IMG/VR virus record: IMGVR_UViG_3300027900_000013
Span: 1 to 26,510 of that record
Source: a virus
DNA: 26,510 bases
Reading direction: 5' to 3' (one strand)
Of this stretch, positions 7,458 to 13,786 are shown piece by piece (position 1 is the stretch's first letter; each line of letters starts with the position of its first letter). The position numbers and the translations under genes were made by a program. The notes beneath the pieces were generated by a model. That model was not told the DNA's origin and did no database searches. It worked only from the letters and a program-made list of their open reading frames with translations.

Positions 7458-7580
7458 TGTGCATAAACTGTGGACAATCGTGTGGATAAACTGTGAACAA
7501 CTCATTCAAACGGGGGGTATGTTGTTTTAAAGCAACCTTACAGATCAATGAGTTACACTTGTGGATAACTCTGTGGATAA
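7458..7580 (+). other. DnaA-box array, candidate replication origin
   Basis: Six 9-mers match the DnaA box read as TGTGGATAA. The first group is TGTGCATAA (7458), TGTGGACAA (7469), TGTGGATAA (7481) and TGTGAACAA (7492), with starts 11, 12 and 11 bp apart. The second group is TGTGGATAA at 7560 and 7572, 12 bp apart. Three are exact consensus. All point the same way and are helically phased. Between the groups, AACTCATT (7499) and AATGAGTT (7547) form an inverted repeat around the near-palindrome GTTGTTTTAAAGCAAC (7521-7536). This is the layout expected of a DnaA-dependent or iteron-like origin. Confidence 0.6.
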
Positions 7581-7727
7581 CTCGCGCCACGCCACGATCG
7601 CGCCTCGGGGCAGGCAAGCGTAGCGGGGAGGGTGCTGCGCGTCGCCACGGGCCTGTAATGCGGCCCAGAGCAAAGGCCGCGACCGTGACCGGGCGCCCGC
7701 GAGCGCACGGGCGCGTCGGGCGCGTGG

Positions 7728-7744
7728 TGTCGGAATACTTTACA
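7728..7744 (+). repeat. 17-bp direct repeat, first copy
   Basis: TGTCGGAATACTTTACA is repeated with one change at 7817-7833, 89 bp away. Both copies lie upstream of the extended -10 promoter at 7858. The TGT...ACA ends suggest partial dyad symmetry and a regulator site. Upstream, 7690-7727 is very GC-rich with repeated GGGCGC units. Confidence 0.5.
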
Positions 7745-7816
7745 CACGTAACCTATTGATTCATATAGGTATTGTGCCAAATGCCACCAATAGTCAAGCA
7801 CCACACATCACCTAAC

Positions 7817-7833
7817 TGTCGGGATACTTTACA
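7817..7833 (+). repeat. 17-bp direct repeat, second copy
   Basis: TGTCGGGATACTTTACA ends 24 bp before the extended -10 at 7858, so a bound activator or repressor would touch RNA polymerase at this promoter. Confidence 0.5.
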
Positions 7834-7837
7834 TTTC

Positions 7838-7866
7838 TTGCATTGTTCGGTGGTACCTGTCATAAT
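7838..7866 (+). promoter_or_regulatory. Extended -10 promoter of the first rightward gene
   Basis: TGT-CATAAT (7858-7866) is an extended -10 with five of six -10 matches. TTGCAT at 7838-7843, 17 bp upstream, is a weak -35. A start near 7873 would give a leader of about 270 nt before the ATG at 8145. Palindrome copy 2 begins about 35 nt after the -10. Confidence 0.5.
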
Positions 7867-7900
7867 GGGCATCGTAAGGTATTGATTTCAAACGGAATCG

Positions 7901-7917
7901 CGTTAACGGTTAACGTT
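7901..7917 (+). repeat. Dispersed palindrome copy 2 (G centre)
   Basis: CGTTAACGGTTAACGTT, in the transcribed leader just downstream of the promoter at 7838-7866. Confidence 0.9.
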
Positions 7918-7945
7918 GGCACGGTTCCTGCATTGTTCCACATGC

Positions 7946-8049
7946 GCCCCGCACCAATTCGCGGGGCAGGGTACCGGAACAGGACGGGTACCTAGACCGA
8001 TCTTTAACAATGCACCACACGCGAACCGCGCCCCGCAAGGGCCGCGCGG
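7946..8049 (+). promoter_or_regulatory. Structured leader of the 8145 gene
   Basis: Two inverted repeats stand in the leader: GCCCCGC/GCGGGGC (7946-7952 and 7961-7967, 8-nt loop) and CCGCGC/GCGCGG (8026-8031 and 8044-8049). Neither is followed by a T tract. GGGTACC occurs twice between them. The leader may control translation or mRNA life, but no known riboswitch is recognised. Confidence 0.35.
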
Positions 8050-8144
8050 GAACCGTGTGATCTTCGCGTGGCGACTAGAGCCGGATGCCTGCTACGCGGA
8101 GCCTAGAAAATCCGGCACAATCCACTACATTGAAAAGGTGATTT

Positions 8145-8828
8145 ATGACCACGGAAAATACTGTCATCGTGTCCGCCTCCTTGATCGAACTGCGCGCCTT
8201 TGGTGCCGGGTCTTTCGACGCGTCGCGCAAGGCTAGCAAGGCCTCGGAGCATTTGGTGCTCGCGGCCATCCTCGGGGCGGATCATTTCGAGGATACGGTC
8301 AAGGCCTTCTATGCGGAGATCCGCGCGAACGAGCGCGGCCTTGCCAAGAAGGTCGGGGCCGAGTCAGCGAAGGATGGCGACGGGTACACGGTACCCGGTT
8401 CGATCCGCGCTCAAGTGTCGCAGGTACTCCGGGCCGTCCGGTTCGGAGTTGACTTGGGAACCGCTGACGCGCCGCGCGGCATCACGGATATCCGCAAGGA
8501 TACCGGCGAAGCTGCCGAAGCTGCCGAGGCCGCGAAAACTCCGAAGGAACTGACAGCCGACGACGCGCTGCGGATGGCGCTGGTTGACGGTCTTTCGGAT
8601 GCGATCAAGGCCGTGAAGGGCGCGGAGGGTACGGTGCTGGAGTCAATCAAGATCGCCACGCTGGAGTATGTCGGCAAGGTGCTGGCAATCCAGAGCAAGG
8701 CCGAAGCTGCGAAGGCGATGGACAAGGCCGAGACGGAAGCGAAGGCCGCACCGACTGCGGGTGGGATGCTGCCGAACGGCAAGGCCGCACGCCGGACCCG
8801 TTCGGAGGCGGTTGCCGCTGCCGCGTAA
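8145..8828 (+). CDS. Ala-rich protein, first rightward gene, unknown function
   Basis: A 227-residue protein begins at ATG 8145 behind AAGGTG. It is rich in Ala, Lys, Glu and Asp, has no Cys or Trp, and looks almost entirely helical after residue 120, with Ala/Glu/Lys repeats such as GEAAEAAEAAKTPKELT. The N-terminal 100 residues (VIVSASLIELRAFGAGSFDASRKASKASEHLV) look more globular. The C-terminus is basic then Ala-only. It has its own promoter, long leader and strong terminator, so it is a separately controlled, probably abundant early product. Candidates are a DNA-binding or host-takeover protein, but no family is recognised. The stop overlaps palindrome copy 3. Confidence 0.8.
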   Translation: MTTENTVIVSASLIELRAFGAGSFDASRKASKASEHLVLAAILGADHFEDTVKAFYAEIRANERGLAKKVGAESAKDGDGYTVPGSIRAQVSQVLRAVRFGVDLGTADAPRGITDIRKDTGEAAEAAEAAKTPKELTADDALRMALVDGLSDAIKAVKGAEGTVLESIKIATLEYVGKVLAIQSKAEAAKAMDKAETEAKAAPTAGGMLPNGKAARRTRSEAVAAAA

Positions 8829-8845
8829 CGTTAACCGTTAACGTT
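8827..8845 (+). repeat. Dispersed palindrome copy 3 (C centre)
   Basis: Full 19-bp AACGTTAACCGTTAACGTT. Its first two bases are the end of the TAA stop of the 8145 gene, and a terminator follows 9 bp later. Confidence 0.95.
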
Positions 8846-8854
8846 CGACCATTT

Positions 8855-8888
8855 GGGGCCGGTCCTTCGGGACCGGTCCCTTTTTTTT
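8855..8888 (+). terminator. Rho-independent terminator
   Basis: An 11-bp stem (8855-8865 with 8870-8880, one G-T wobble) capped by a TTCG tetraloop is followed by eight T. This is a near-ideal intrinsic terminator that isolates the 8145 gene from the operon starting at 9034. Confidence 0.95.
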
Positions 8889-8998
8889 GCCTCGCGGATG
8901 CGCACGTTCCTTTCTTTTGATCTTCGCACGCGATAGGGGTTCTCTCTATTCTCGCGAAAACTCCCATGCTCTAAGTTTGAATCCTCTCTCTTGATTGT

Positions 8999-9027
8999 TT
9001 GACTTTTCTTGATAGATGTGCTATAAT
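8999..9027 (+). promoter_or_regulatory. Strong sigma-70 promoter
   Basis: TTGACT (8999-9004), a 17-bp spacer and TATAAT (9022-9027) preceded by TGC give five of six -35 and six of six -10 matches plus an extended -10. It is the best host-type promoter in the window and would start the long rightward early operon near 9034. The preceding 8889-8998 is pyrimidine-rich and shows no gene. Confidence 0.9.
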
Positions 9028-9064
9028 GGGTGTGTAAAGTGGGAATTCGGGTGATGAAAGCGTA

Positions 9065-9083
9065 AACGTTAACGGTTAACGTT
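9065..9083 (+). repeat. Dispersed palindrome copy 4 (G centre)
   Basis: Full 19-bp AACGTTAACGGTTAACGTT starting 38 bp after the -10 of the strong promoter, inside the leader and upstream of the ribosome site of the 9108 gene. Confidence 0.95.
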
Positions 9084-9107
9084 CGCTCTGACAAAGGAGA
9101 AGGTTGT

Positions 9108-9353
9108 ATGGACGTTAAAAAGGTCTCGGTTCCTCTGACCTTGGGCCAGTGGGAAACCATCTACTTATCCCTCAAGACGGGGGCGCAAGACTCCCGAGAG
9201 TCGGCAGCCAAGAGCCGGGAGTACGTGCCCGACACCGTGGACTGCCCCGAAGATACGTTCGCTGGATTGCAGGCCGAAGCAATGGAAGAATGGGCCGACG
9301 AATGCGATGAACTCGGGGACCTCGTCGCCAAGCTCTCCGCCCTGTTCGAGTGA
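9108..9353 (+). CDS. Small acidic protein, unknown
   Basis: An 81-residue protein with a strong AAAGGAGAAGG ribosome site 5' of ATG 9108. The N-terminus (VPLTLGQWETIYLSLKTG) resembles a short strand-helix; the C-terminal half is strongly acidic and helical (EAMEEWADECDELGDLVAKL). No domain is recognised. As the first gene after the strongest promoter it should be expressed very early. Small acidic early phage proteins often bind and inhibit host enzymes, but that is only a possibility here. Confidence 0.75.
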   Translation: MDVKKVSVPLTLGQWETIYLSLKTGAQDSRESAAKSREYVPDTVDCPEDTFAGLQAEAMEEWADECDELGDLVAKLSALFE

Positions 9354-9365
9354 GGAGTCGCCACT

Positions 9366-9467
9366 ATGAAAATGTCCGACCCATTCTACTGGTTCCTAGT
9401 CTGGTCTGTCTGGATACTGGCAGCCATGCTGTATTTCATTCACTTGACTGACGGCACTTTGCGTTAA
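9366..9467 (+). CDS. 33-residue single-span membrane peptide
   Basis: ATG 9366 follows GAGGAG by 7 nt and the frame encodes one hydrophobic segment rich in Trp, Phe and Leu (FYWFLVWSVWILAAMLYF) with a short polar tail. The TAA stop (9465-9467) is provided by palindrome copy 5. It probably sits in the inner membrane; role unknown. Confidence 0.55.
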   Translation: MKMSDPFYWFLVWSVWILAAMLYFIHLTDGTLR

Positions 9468-9476
9468 CGGTTAACG
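9462..9476 (+). repeat. Dispersed palindrome copy 5 (G centre)
   Basis: CGTTAACGGTTAACG; it supplies the last codon and stop of the 33-residue membrane peptide. The right outer arm has one change (GCT instead of GTT). Confidence 0.9.
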
Positions 9477-9480
9477 CTCC

Positions 9481-9852
9481 GTGCGGTACACAACAAGAAC
9501 CGGCCGGTCTATCCGGCACGGTAAAACGACGCGTGCAAGTCGGGGGGTCAAGAGGCCGAACGTAAAGCCTCTCCCCCTGCACTTGCAATGCCACCCGCAG
9601 GCACTCCACCGGATGCCTGTCCACCCCAACTGTGCTACATACGACCCGGAAACGGGCGCGATGCTTGCGCTCATGCCGTACCAAATTCTCTACGCCACTG
9701 GACGGTGGCTATCTTCGGATTGCCGCCTGCCCGTGCGCGTGGAAGTCGTGAACGAGGGAACGTGGTACCACCACGACCTCACGTTCGCGTTTGCGTGGAA
9801 GAAGGCTGCCGAAAAGGCAGGGTTAACCGTTAACGTGTTCAACAAGGAGTGA
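9481..9852 (+). CDS. Hypothetical protein with LTVNV C-terminus
   Basis: The frame runs from GTG 9481 for 123 residues; ATG 9613 would give 79. Neither start has a clear ribosome site, so the start is uncertain. The N-terminal 40 residues are very basic (many Arg, Lys, Pro) and could be untranslated. The C-terminal part (YQILYATGRWLSSDCRLPVRVEVVNEG) looks like a small beta-rich domain followed by a WYHHDLTFAFAWKKAAEKAG helix. The last residues, LTVNVFNKE, come from palindrome copy 6. No family is recognised. Confidence 0.5.
   Translation: MRYTTRTGRSIRHGKTTRASRGVKRPNVKPLPLHLQCHPQALHRMPVHPNCATYDPETGAMLALMPYQILYATGRWLSSDCRLPVRVEVVNEGTWYHHDLTFAFAWKKAAEKAGLTVNVFNKE
9822..9836 (+). repeat. Dispersed palindrome copy 6 (C centre), intragenic
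   Basis: GTTAACCGTTAACGT within the 3' end of the 9481 gene, read as LTVNV. The left outer arm has two changes. Confidence 0.9.
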
Positions 9853-9856
9853 AGCT

Positions 9857-10072
9857 ATGTCCATCGAAAGTTCTGTGAACCCATCTATCTCGGCTAACGA
9901 CGCCGTGAAGGTGGACAGCCTGTGTGCCCGAATCCTCGGGGACTTGGGCTCAGTCCATATGCGTATCTCCGTGGATACGCCCATGCCCACCGAGCTGGTG
10001 ACGTTGCGCCAGTACGTGAGGAGCGTGCAGGACGCGGTGCGCGACCGCTGCCCTTCCGCTTTCTTCAAATGA
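9857..10072 (+). CDS. Small hypothetical protein
   Basis: This 71-residue protein starts at ATG 9857 behind AAGGAG. It is predicted mostly helical (ANDAVKVDSLCARILGDLG, ELVTLRQYVRSVQDAVRDRC), soluble, and has two Cys. No family is recognised. Its stop shares the ATGA overlap with the next membrane peptide, so the pair is translationally coupled. Confidence 0.65.
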   Translation: MSIESSVNPSISANDAVKVDSLCARILGDLGSVHMRISVDTPMPTELVTLRQYVRSVQDAVRDRCPSAFFK

Positions 10073-10200
10073 TGCTCTGGCTTGAGACTGCGGGGAAACT
10101 CGCAGCTATCTTCGCGCTGATCCTCGTTGTTGCGGGAACAGCAATCTCAATTCTTGGGACCGTCAACGTACTGGTGGACCTTTTCACCAGAAGGAGGTAG
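10069..10200 (+). CDS. 43-residue membrane protein
   Basis: ATG 10069 overlaps the upstream stop. One long hydrophobic span (AAIFALILVVAGTAISILG, residues 12-30) lies between a short acidic N-terminus and a basic C-terminus ending RRR, which would stay in the cytoplasm. Size and topology would allow an accessory membrane or holin-like role, but no lysis genes are adjacent. Confidence 0.6.
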   Translation: MMLWLETAGKLAAIFALILVVAGTAISILGTVNVLVDLFTRRR

Positions 10201-10201
10201 C

Positions 10202-10420
10202 ATGTCCGGTGATCGAATCCGTCGGTACTCATGGCAGCGCGTGCGTCGCCCTCGGGGGTGGGCCGTGCTCATGTTCTCGGGTGCTCCGACGGCATCCCAC
10301 TCTTACCCCAAAAGTGGGGGTTATAGGTCGGTCCGCGCCCACATTCACGAACTGCGTGCTAAAGAGGCGGCCGAGTTTGAAACGTTAACCGTTAACGAAG
10401 GAGTTGAGTCAAATGGCTAA
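10202..10420 (+). CDS. Small basic protein with LTVN near the end
   Basis: A 72-residue product starts at ATG 10202 behind AGAAGGAGG. The N-terminus is Arg-rich (DRIRRYSWQRVRRPRG), then comes a Ser/Gly/Tyr segment and a helix (VRAHIHELRAKEAAEF). Palindrome copy 7 encodes LTVN eight residues before the end, and the ribosome site of the next gene lies inside its last codons. No family is recognised; nucleic-acid binding is plausible from charge only. Confidence 0.6.
   Translation: MSGDRIRRYSWQRVRRPRGWAVLMFSGAPTASHSYPKSGGYRSVRAHIHELRAKEAAEFETLTVNEGVESNG
10381..10397 (+). repeat. Dispersed palindrome copy 7 (C centre), intragenic
   Basis: AACGTTAACCGTTAACG, in frame as TLTVN near the end of the 10202 gene and 16 bp before the next start codon. 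Confidence 0.95.
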
Positions 10421-11402
10421 CAGAAAGCCGATGAAGCGGCCGAATCTCCTGCCGCTTTTCCGCTACTTCTACGATCCGCGTAGGGCTGGCGACAACACTA
10501 CGGACGTGCGGACCTGCATAATCTCGTCGGGGTTCGGGTCGTTCGTTAAGCACATCGTAATGAACCCCGTGTACGGCACGTTCCAGTACAAATCGCTGGA
10601 CGGGAATTGCGCGGGGGTGATCGAGGGGGGCTTCCTGTGGCAGTACATGCACGACTTCTGCGGTGGGATTTTAGTGTCGTCGGCGTGGGCTTCGCTGGAA
10701 CATACCACTGCCCCCGGTGAGGACGAGTGGGGCGTTGGCCACTACTGGAGACGCGTACTTTGGGGAACCGCGGAGGGCAATAACTCGTCCGTCTGTGAAG
10801 ATATACGGAAGCGCGCGTTGCGCGCATCATGGCCAACGTGGGCTACCGTGGTACCAAGCGTGGCTCCGTACGTCGAGAACGAGGAAATGCGCGACTCAGA
10901 CGCGTTGCGCTTGATGCAGAACTCCGTGGCAGGGGCCATCCTCAGCACGGCACGTAGCCTTGGGCGCGGGGGGATCTTTGCCGCTGACCGCATGGAGCGG
11001 GCCGAGACACGGGCGGCAATGGAAAGAGCGGCGGCGCTCCCCCATTCCTATGTCAGTCTCCCGACGTATGGGCACTCCCCCCACTACACCACCCCCTCAG
11101 GGAACGCGCCTAGGGTGGGATCAATGGGTGGCCGAGAGTCCATGATCCACGGTGCGTGGAACGAGACCCTGTGCCGCAACACTGGCATGAAGGCGGGCAT
11201 GGTTCCTCCGTACATAAATCACAATTCGGGGAACCAAGTCGCCCTGCAATGGATCACCGTACATAGGTACACCGACCCCTCCCCAGTCCACCACACCGAC
11301 GATACGGGCAGCGCGTGGTCCCTGACGGGTCCGGGCAAAGAGTGTCTGCGCAGTCCACTCATCTACGATCTGCTGCCCCAGCAAGTGTTCCACAACGCCT
11401 AA
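10413..11402 (+). CDS. 329-residue protein of unknown function
   Basis: It begins at ATG 10413 with GGAG upstream and overlaps the previous gene by 8 nt. The protein has many Trp, Tyr, His and Cys, no membrane span or signal peptide, and looks like a folded enzyme rather than a structural protein. Distinct segments are DVRTCIISSGFGSFVKHIV near residue 31, CGGILVSSAWASLEHT near 84, and a C-terminal PYINHNSGNQVALQWITVHRY around 265. I cannot place it in a family. It lies directly before the amidoligase gene, separated only by palindrome copy 8, so it may be a further enzyme or the substrate partner of that cluster. Confidence 0.75.
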   Translation: MANRKPMKRPNLLPLFRYFYDPRRAGDNTTDVRTCIISSGFGSFVKHIVMNPVYGTFQYKSLDGNCAGVIEGGFLWQYMHDFCGGILVSSAWASLEHTTAPGEDEWGVGHYWRRVLWGTAEGNNSSVCEDIRKRALRASWPTWATVVPSVAPYVENEEMRDSDALRLMQNSVAGAILSTARSLGRGGIFAADRMERAETRAAMERAAALPHSYVSLPTYGHSPHYTTPSGNAPRVGSMGGRESMIHGAWNETLCRNTGMKAGMVPPYINHNSGNQVALQWITVHRYTDPSPVHHTDDTGSAWSLTGPGKECLRSPLIYDLLPQQVFHNA

Positions 11403-11416
11403 CGTTAACCGTTAAC
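11401..11416 (+). repeat. Dispersed palindrome copy 8 (C centre)
   Basis: AACGTTAACCGTTAAC overlaps the TAA stop (11400-11402) of the 329-residue protein and fills the gap before the amidoligase ribosome site. Confidence 0.95.
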
Positions 11417-11433
11417 ACGGTAAGGAGACGATC

Positions 11434-12267
11434 ATGCCGAGAATCACAATCGGTGCCGACCCCGAGTTCTTCATCCGAGACATGGACACGGGGCTGCCCG
11501 TTCCGATCTGCGGGCTGCTCGGTGGCACCAAGTCACAGCCTCTCGTAGTCGGCCACTTCGGGCTGCAAGAGGACAATGTGATGTGCGAGTACAACATCCC
11601 GGTGTGCACCGACACCATGAGGTACGCGCAGCACGTGCTGGGCGGAAGGCAGGCTGTGATGGACAGGCTGCACTCCCTATACCCGAACCGATACATGGAG
11701 GATCTCACGCCTTCCCGCCTGTTCTCCCACGCTATGTTGGAGAGCGATCAGGCGAAGATGTTCGGGTGCTCTCCCGACTTCGACGCGTACTCGCTTGGCC
11801 AAGCCAACCGGAGGATCGACCCGGCCGAGTTGGACGAGGCTCGCGGGGGGTGGAGGTTCTCGGGCGGGCACGTACACGTCGGGTTCCGCGACCTCATGCA
11901 GTTCGACATCCCGCCATATGTGGCAGCCCAGTTCGCTGATGTGTTCATCGGGCTGTACGCTGTGCAGTTCGACAAGCAGGGCAAGCGTCGGCAGTTCTAC
12001 GGAACGGCTGGCCGCTATCGCCCCACCCCGTACGGGATCGAGTATCGCACCCTCTCGAACGTGTGGACCTATCGCAACGACTACGCTGAAATGGTTGGGC
12101 ACTTCGCCATCCAGCTCGGGGCGTTCCTGTGTGGCAAGGAGCCACGGATCAAGAAGTTGTGGGCCGAGATCCCGTGGATGGACGTTAAGCGCGCCATCCA
12201 GACCGAGGATGTCGCTCTCGCACGTACTGCCATTTCCTACTGTCAGTCACTTGGATTGGAGATCTGA
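11434..12267 (+). CDS. phiEco32-like COOH-NH2 ligase (amidoligase type 2)
   Basis: The 277-residue protein has the family's landmark motifs: GADPEFF at residues 7-13, CEYN at 51-54, GGHVHVG at 144-150 and GIEYRTLSN at 201-209. These are acidic, His and Arg residues that in this glutamine-synthetase-like fold bind metal, ATP and substrate. The enzymes are predicted to join a carboxyl and an amine with ATP, making an amide or peptide bond. ATG 11434 follows AAGGAG. The gene heads a run of peptide-ligation enzymes that reaches 17145. Substrate is unknown. The length is normal and no key motif is missing. Confidence 0.85.
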   Translation: MPRITIGADPEFFIRDMDTGLPVPICGLLGGTKSQPLVVGHFGLQEDNVMCEYNIPVCTDTMRYAQHVLGGRQAVMDRLHSLYPNRYMEDLTPSRLFSHAMLESDQAKMFGCSPDFDAYSLGQANRRIDPAELDEARGGWRFSGGHVHVGFRDLMQFDIPPYVAAQFADVFIGLYAVQFDKQGKRRQFYGTAGRYRPTPYGIEYRTLSNVWTYRNDYAEMVGHFAIQLGAFLCGKEPRIKKLWAEIPWMDVKRAIQTEDVALARTAISYCQSLGLEI

Positions 12268-12269
12268 CC

Positions 12270-12344
12270 ATGCACCCTGTCATCTGGTTTGGGGTCGGCT
12301 TCTTAGTCGGCTTCGTCATCGTATACATCACCAACTGGAGGTAA
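12270..12344 (+). CDS. 24-residue membrane peptide
   Basis: ATG 12270 lies 2 nt after the amidoligase stop. The whole peptide is one hydrophobic span (VIWFGVGFLVGFVIVYI) with a short TNWR tail. Its last codons form the GGAGG site of the next gene, so translation may serve coupling. No ribosome site of its own is strong. Confidence 0.45.
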   Translation: MHPVIWFGVGFLVGFVIVYITNWR

Positions 12345-12349
12345 CACCA

Positions 12350-12760
12350 ATGCCCATTCGTGTATTCGTTTACGGCTCACTCAAGAATGGCCGAGGGAAC
12401 CACCGACTGCTAGCGCAGTCCAAGTTCCTCGGTAGGTGCTACATTGAGGGCAAGTTCAGGTTGCTCTCACTCGGCGGATACCCCGGCCTCGTCGCCTCCA
12501 GTAAGGTGAGCGATGGCAGGATCGTAGGGGAGGTCTATCAGGTCAACGAGGATACGTTGCAGACCCTCGACTGGCTCGAAGGGCACCCCCGGTACTACGA
12601 GAGGCAGAAGGTAGCGACCCAGTTCAAGAACGCGTGGGCGTACTTCTTGCCCGAGGAGTACTTGTCGAAAGGACTGCCGGATGCTGGCCCGTGCTGGCAC
12701 CCGACAGAGGACGAGAAGGAGTGGATGAAGGGGATCTTCAATGAATCTGCCTCATCCTGA
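12350..12760 (+). CDS. Gamma-glutamylcyclotransferase-like protein
   Basis: This 136-residue protein starts at ATG 12350 behind CTGGAGG. It shows the GGCT/AIG2 fold signature: YGSLK at residues 8-12, GGYPGLV near 42-48, GEVYQV at 60-65, and LDWLEGHPRYYER with the probable catalytic Glu at 77. Family members open gamma-glutamyl amines or peptides into 5-oxoproline and free amine. Beside two amidoligases it may trim, edit or release gamma-glutamyl adducts. An upstream in-frame extension reaches into the amidoligase gene but lacks a ribosome site and is rejected. Confidence 0.85.
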   Translation: MPIRVFVYGSLKNGRGNHRLLAQSKFLGRCYIEGKFRLLSLGGYPGLVASSKVSDGRIVGEVYQVNEDTLQTLDWLEGHPRYYERQKVATQFKNAWAYFLPEEYLSKGLPDAGPCWHPTEDEKEWMKGIFNESASS

Positions 12761-13124
12761 CAATCGGAAGGACCGGTTCGTAGCCCATGTCGTGATTACC
12801 CCCGACGACGGGGGTGATCCGTACACGGTCGAGACTGAGTTCACAGCTACGAGCTACCCAGCAGCGTGGGAGCACGTCATGGGCTTCGGCCAGAAGTTTG
12901 GGGGGCGAGTGACCTCTCACCGACTGGCTATGGTAGGAGAGAAGGACACTCTCACTCCGCCATTCGTACGCGCGAGTGCCGCTTCTCCCCTGCTCCTTCC
13001 AGCTCCCGCCAAGGAACCAACGTTAACGGTTAACGTCGAGCCGGTGGTTCCTGAGTTCGTATCGAAGTACGAAGTCGGGATGCCAGCTACGATTCCTATG
13101 CCTAATGATGGGGTAATCATATGA
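12741..13124 (+). CDS. Hypothetical protein with internal LTVNV linker
   Basis: This 127-residue protein starts at ATG 12741, inside the end of the GGCT gene (20-nt overlap), behind AAGGGG. Residues 10-70 look like a compact alpha/beta domain (FVAHVVITPDDGGDPYTVETEF...AAWEHVMGFGQKFGG). A Pro/Ala linker follows, in which palindrome copy 9 encodes LTVNV, then a short VPEFVSKYEVGMPATIPMP tail. No family is recognised. It overlaps the next start by the ATGA arrangement. Confidence 0.65.
   Translation: MNLPHPDNRKDRFVAHVVITPDDGGDPYTVETEFTATSYPAAWEHVMGFGQKFGGRVTSHRLAMVGEKDTLTPPFVRASAASPLLLPAPAKEPTLTVNVEPVVPEFVSKYEVGMPATIPMPNDGVII
13019..13036 (+). repeat. Dispersed palindrome copy 9 (G centre), intragenic
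   Basis: AACGTTAACGGTTAACGT, in frame as TLTVNV inside the Pro-rich linker of the 12741 protein. Confidence 0.95.
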
Positions 13125-13786
13125 TCCCGCTTCCAACAGATACTTCGATGCAGGACATCGAACAGTGGTGCAGTCGGGGGGTAGTCATGGTCGTGATGCC
13201 CCACCTTATGGACTCCAGACCTGAGATGGCTTGGGTACCTGCCTTCTACCGATGCGTCTCTCCGGCTCGCGTTGTAGAGGTCCAGTTGTTCGACGGTACT
13301 GGTCTGCTGGCTCCGTACACGACGGTCGCCGTCCACTGGCCTCGGTGCGGGAGTGTCAATCTTCCGGGCAAGGGCTACGCGGTTCACGCTGCACGTATTA
13401 CCGCACGCCAGTATCGTAGGACGTGGCATGCCGGTGGGGTAAAGGTCACTACCCCGAGATCTTGGGAGATTGCGTGCAGGGAGGGAGCCAACTTCCAGAC
13501 GATCACTCTGAGTCCTTCCGATCTGGCCAAGGCGTGCTTCCTCCCGCAGTACCCCACGATTGACGAGGCCGAGGACCGCTTGACCCGAGGCGACGCTATC
13601 ACGGTGGCGCTCACTCCTAGCGTCATCATGGCTGGCGATTCCGAGGGCAAGCGGATGTTTTACCACCACGGTGAACTGGTGGCAACGGGGTACGACCGAG
13701 CGCTGTACTCGGTCGGACGTAACGCCCCGCTCCAGCGGATCATCAAACTCATGGGGGATAGATACCATGTCGCGTGCCATTTCTAG
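13121..13786 (+). CDS. 221-residue protein in the ligase cluster, unknown
   Basis: ATG 13121 overlaps the upstream stop (ATGA). The protein has a beta-rich look with many Val, Thr and Arg: GVVMVVMPHLMDSRPEMAWVPAFYR near residue 24, a PLPGKG-like turn (NLPGKGYAVHAARITARQYRRTW) near 85, and EAEDRLTRGDAITVALTPS near 146. No catalytic motif or family is recognised and no membrane span is present. Tight coupling on both sides, between GGCT and the second amidoligase, suggests a partner or peptide-handling role in the same pathway. Confidence 0.65.
   Translation: MIPLPTDTSMQDIEQWCSRGVVMVVMPHLMDSRPEMAWVPAFYRCVSPARVVEVQLFDGTGLLAPYTTVAVHWPRCGSVNLPGKGYAVHAARITARQYRRTWHAGGVKVTTPRSWEIACREGANFQTITLSPSDLAKACFLPQYPTIDEAEDRLTRGDAITVALTPSVIMAGDSEGKRMFYHHGELVATGYDRALYSVGRNAPLQRIIKLMGDRYHVACHF

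Noticed and set aside
7182-7804. Open frames of 70-83 codons on both strands in the intergenic region (7182-7415 plus, 7405-7617 minus, 7553-7804 minus)
   Set aside because: No ribosome sites; they run through the palindrome, DnaA boxes and hairpins, and their composition is unlike the phage proteins.
11795-12349. Long N-terminal extension of the GGCT gene over the amidoligase
   Set aside because: It is a shadow frame rich in Ser, Arg and Thr; the real start at 12350 has GGAGG and gives the normal family length.
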